DNA of 8,800 bases, taken from the NCBI GenBank assembly GCA_023439425.1, contig JAEXNZ010000222.1, positions 1 to 8,800 on the forward strand, in the 5' to 3' direction. The notes under the pieces were generated by a model that saw only the letters and a list, made by a program, of their open reading frames with translations, was not told the origin of the DNA and made no database searches. The position numbers and the translations under genes were made by a program. This stretch comes from Pseudomonadota bacterium (GTDB lineage: Bacteria > Pseudomonadota > Gammaproteobacteria > Xanthomonadales > Xanthomonadaceae). Of the stretch, positions 7,801 through 8,800 are shown piece after piece. Within the stretch, counting starts at the first letter, position 1. Each line of letters begins with the position of its first letter.

Positions 7801-7989
7801 CCGGGCCTGCTGGCTCCGCAGGGTGGGCTGGTGCTGCCGTGGCCGTTCACCGGTGAACCCGGCGAGGCGACCATCAACGGTGAGCCGGCGCAGTGGATGA
7901 ACGGCGAACTGCGTATTCCGCATGTGCCGGCCACGGTGGAAGTGCAGATTCCGGCGGCGGCGCGGCGCGCAGAGCGCAAGGCTCCGTAA
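4804..7989 (+). CDS. Secreted multidomain protein: two carbohydrate-binding-like modules plus six-hairpin glycosidase-like domain
   Basis: The product has 1061 residues. A Sec signal peptide (MKRAVVAVSL...) is probably cut after AVA near residue 22 or 23. Residues 31-187 resemble a CBM11/galactose-binding beta-sandwich, starting VLDNFDDMSAW and ending with a CFDRLTL strand (178-184). Residues 196-315 look like an F5/8-type (discoidin) module, with LVDGKPDTVW (211-220), SQDGRDW (261-267) and ARYLRFDL (291-298). Residues 320-590 appear to be further beta-structure. Residues 600-945 look like an (alpha/alpha)6 six-hairpin glycosidase: YSRSWIRDGAM (628-638) recalls glycogen-debranching and related enzymes, followed by ENDSHGELIFN (683-693), YTPYEWRN (872-879) and LPHAWVASDF (928-937). 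A C-terminal beta domain follows (about 950-1052). D635, D685 and E689 are candidate catalytic or binding acids. It is often annotated only as a 'coagulation factor 5/8 type domain protein'. GTGA overlap with the permease gene, with GGGGAG 9 nt upstream of the GTG start, ties it to the transporter. A role in binding and hydrolysing the same glycan is inferred; the bond cleaved is unknown. Confidence 0.85.
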   Translation: MKRAVVAVSLVLGAVVSMTAVAAPPAAPAAVKVLDNFDDMSAWKLVVSDQVSGSLRSVAGNGGGRALCLDYNFHEVSGYVGIRRELPITWPDNYQLGFQIRGDSPGNDLQVKLIDASGDNVWWVNRPGYAFPKTWTGVQYRKRQIDKAWGPSAETTLSNSKSVEFTIYSKVGGRGTVCFDRLTLQPLPPVDTSALTASVIADTATALQGRLVDGKPDTVWISGGVPEQTISLDLHKVREFGGAVIQWVPGLEATRYVVRASQDGRDWKTLREITAGGGGDRDWLALPDTEARYLRFDLQGGRSWRYGIRDIAIKPLDFAGTPNEFIESVGADLPRGSVPRGFSGEQPYWTLLGLDGGKEQALIGEDGALEVAKASFSVEPFVVVDKKVLSWADVESKQSLQDDYLPIASVDWTHPKAGLKVTGFVQGTPDNAQLVGRYSLHNPDKVAHEYTLALAVRPWQVNPPRQFLNTVGGFSRIDTLDFESGQVEVNGKPRVFPLQPADASFATAFDSKLEVAHLASGHVPTTTEVRDVTGLASGALLYRWTLQPGETREVALVLPQTGNWSTPKGFDAGKAQQQVAAMWRTKLDQVTLQVPAAGKPLADTLRTALAHMLISRVGPSLQPGTRSYSRSWIRDGAMISEGLLRLGRSDAVREYVNWYAPYQFENGKVPCCVDARGSDPVPENDSHGELIFNIAEYWRYTGDTTFLELMWPHVQGAYQYMEQLRLSERTEENRARNPAFYGMMPVSISHEGYSAKPMHSYWDNFWALRGYKDAADIAAALGKLEAMQISASRDEFRADLDASLRAAVAQHNIDYLPGAAELGDFDATSTTIALAPGGEQGRLPQPYLDNTFQRYWTQFEQRRDGKREWKDYTPYEWRNVAAFVRLGWRDRAWQATDFFFKDRAPQAWNQWAEVVSRTPRKPFFVGDLPHAWVASDFVRSALDMFAYSRDVDDSLVLAAGVPTRWLEGKGVAIKGLRTPHGQLSYALSRTDKVLTLQVQPGLLAPQGGLVLPWPFTGEPGEATINGEPAQWMNGELRIPHVPATVEVQIPAAARRAERKAP

Positions 7990-8800
7990 TGCGGCAGCGG
8001 GGCGTGTGGCTGCCGCTGGTGTGGCTGCTGGGGCTTGCCCTGGCCTGGGCCGGTGGCGCGTTGGCGGCCGAGCCCGGCGCGGTCAGCATGAGCGTGGTGA
8101 CCTTCAACCTGCACCATGACCGCGAGGACTGGCCGGAACGGCGGCGGGTGATCCAGCGCGAACTGGAGCGGCTGCAGCCCGATGTGATCGCGCTGCAGGA
8201 AGTGATCCAGAAGCCGCATGTGCGCAACCAGGCCGCGTGGCTGGCACGCAAGCTGGGCTATGACTATCTGTTTGTTTCCACCGACCCGCCGGGGCGTTTC
8301 AAGCGCTACGGCAATGCGCTGCTGACGCGTCGCCCGGTGCTGGCGCGCAACGAGCATCTGCTGGCTCCATTGCGTGACTACCGCACCGTCGGTCACATGC
8401 GCATCGATGTCGATGGGCAGGCGGTGAATGTGTATGCCACGCACTTGAACGAACGTTCGGATGAGGACGGCAAGCGCATTCGTGGCGAGCAGATCGCCGA
8501 CCTGCTGGCGTTCGTGGCGCGCACCGATGGCGGAGCACCGGTGGTGATTGCCGGGGATTTCAATGCGCAGGTGGATGCGGGCGATCTGAGTCCGCTGCGG
8601 CAGCGTTACGGCGACAGCTTTGGCAGCGTGCATGTGAACAACGAGCTGGCGCAGGTGAGTACCTTGAACCGGCATTACTTCGATGCGCCGCGCCGGATCG
8701 ACCATGTGTTTTTCCAGCAGGACCAGCTGGTGGCGCGTGAGGCCAGGTTGTTGTTCGACGAGCCGTACGCGGAAGGGCGCTGGGCGTCGGACCACTATGG
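7989..8800 (+). CDS. Secreted endonuclease/exonuclease/phosphatase (EEP) family hydrolase, 3' end cut by window
   Basis: The gene starts at ATG 7989, overlapping the previous stop as TAATG, with AAGG at 7978-7981; 270 codons are visible and the frame is still open at the edge. A signal peptide (hydrophobic 6-26, cleavage near ALA-A at 26/27) sends it to the periplasm or outside. The metal-dependent EEP fold (DNase I/sphingomyelinase/inositol phosphatase superfamily) is shown by the ordered motifs TFNLHHD (N40), LQEV (E71), YATHLN (H152), GDFNAQ (D190 and N192), RIDHVF (D238, H239) and SDHYG (D268, H269), so the active site looks intact. Only a short C-terminal piece should be missing. The substrate is a phosphoester of some kind but cannot be specified: nucleic acid, lipid or a phosphorylated glycan substituent are all possible. 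Its place in the operon hints at a link to glycan processing, which is inference. Confidence 0.9.
   Translation, partial: MRQRGVWLPLVWLLGLALAWAGGALAAEPGAVSMSVVTFNLHHDREDWPERRRVIQRELERLQPDVIALQEVIQKPHVRNQAAWLARKLGYDYLFVSTDPPGRFKRYGNALLTRRPVLARNEHLLAPLRDYRTVGHMRIDVDGQAVNVYATHLNERSDEDGKRIRGEQIADLLAFVARTDGGAPVVIAGDFNAQVDAGDLSPLRQRYGDSFGSVHVNNELAQVSTLNRHYFDAPRRIDHVFFQQDQLVAREARLLFDEPYAEGRWASDHY

Noticed and set aside
4768..7923. A 1051-codon open frame on the minus strand opposite the large glycosidase-like gene
   Set aside because: Long antisense frames are expected opposite high-GC genes with G/C at third positions. Its translation is rich in His, Arg, Gln and Ala without recognisable domains, while the + strand gene has clear modules, a signal peptide, a ribosome binding site and a coupled start.
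1..8800. CRISPR array, tRNA/rRNA genes, insertion sequence, toxin-antitoxin or phage genes
   Set aside because: No regularly spaced repeats, tRNA-like cloverleaf, transposase or phage-type frame was seen; beyond 171 the window is filled by six coding genes.

Overview
The window looks like a piece of a gammaproteobacterial genome of the Xanthomonadaceae, most likely Stenotrophomonas. The reasons are the high G+C coding style (third codon positions almost always G or C), protein sequences of Xanthomonas/Stenotrophomonas type, and a GTAG-headed palindrome at the left edge that has the form of the SMAG/REP repeats known from Stenotrophomonas. The genus is inferred from these features and not from any database comparison.

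Layout. Positions 1-171 are intergenic. They hold the head of one GTAG palindrome cut by the window edge, a complete GTAG palindrome in the opposite orientation (20-44), a strong hairpin plus T-run terminator (50-90) that should end an upstream gene outside the window, a LacI-family-like operator (103-116), and a weak promoter/dyad region (119-142). From 172 to the end, six genes run on the + strand with no usable gap: a glucoamylase-like (GH144-type) lipoprotein, a CUT1 sugar-binding lipoprotein, two CUT1 permeases, a 1061-residue secreted multidomain protein with carbohydrate-binding modules and a six-hairpin glycosidase-like domain, and a secreted endonuclease/exonuclease/phosphatase (EEP) family hydrolase cut by the right edge. 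Junctions are a 3-nt gap, ATGA, ATGA, GTGA and TAATG, so this is almost certainly one translationally coupled operon.

How the genes may work together (inference). The first enzyme belongs to the glycoamylase-like fold family whose characterised bacterial members (GH144) are endo-beta-1,2-glucanases. It would cut a glucan, plausibly cyclic or linear beta-1,2-glucan, into oligosaccharides. The binding protein and permeases would carry these into the cytoplasm, and the large protein would bind and trim the same glycan. The EEP hydrolase might remove a phosphate or phosphodiester substituent, or may serve a separate purpose. No ATPase subunit, TonB-dependent receptor, transcription regulator or cytoplasmic glycosidase/phosphorylase lies in the window, so the ATPase must be shared or encoded elsewhere.

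The most promising unknown is the 1061-residue protein: its modules can be recognised but its substrate cannot. No CRISPR array, tRNA, rRNA, insertion sequence or broken gene was seen.
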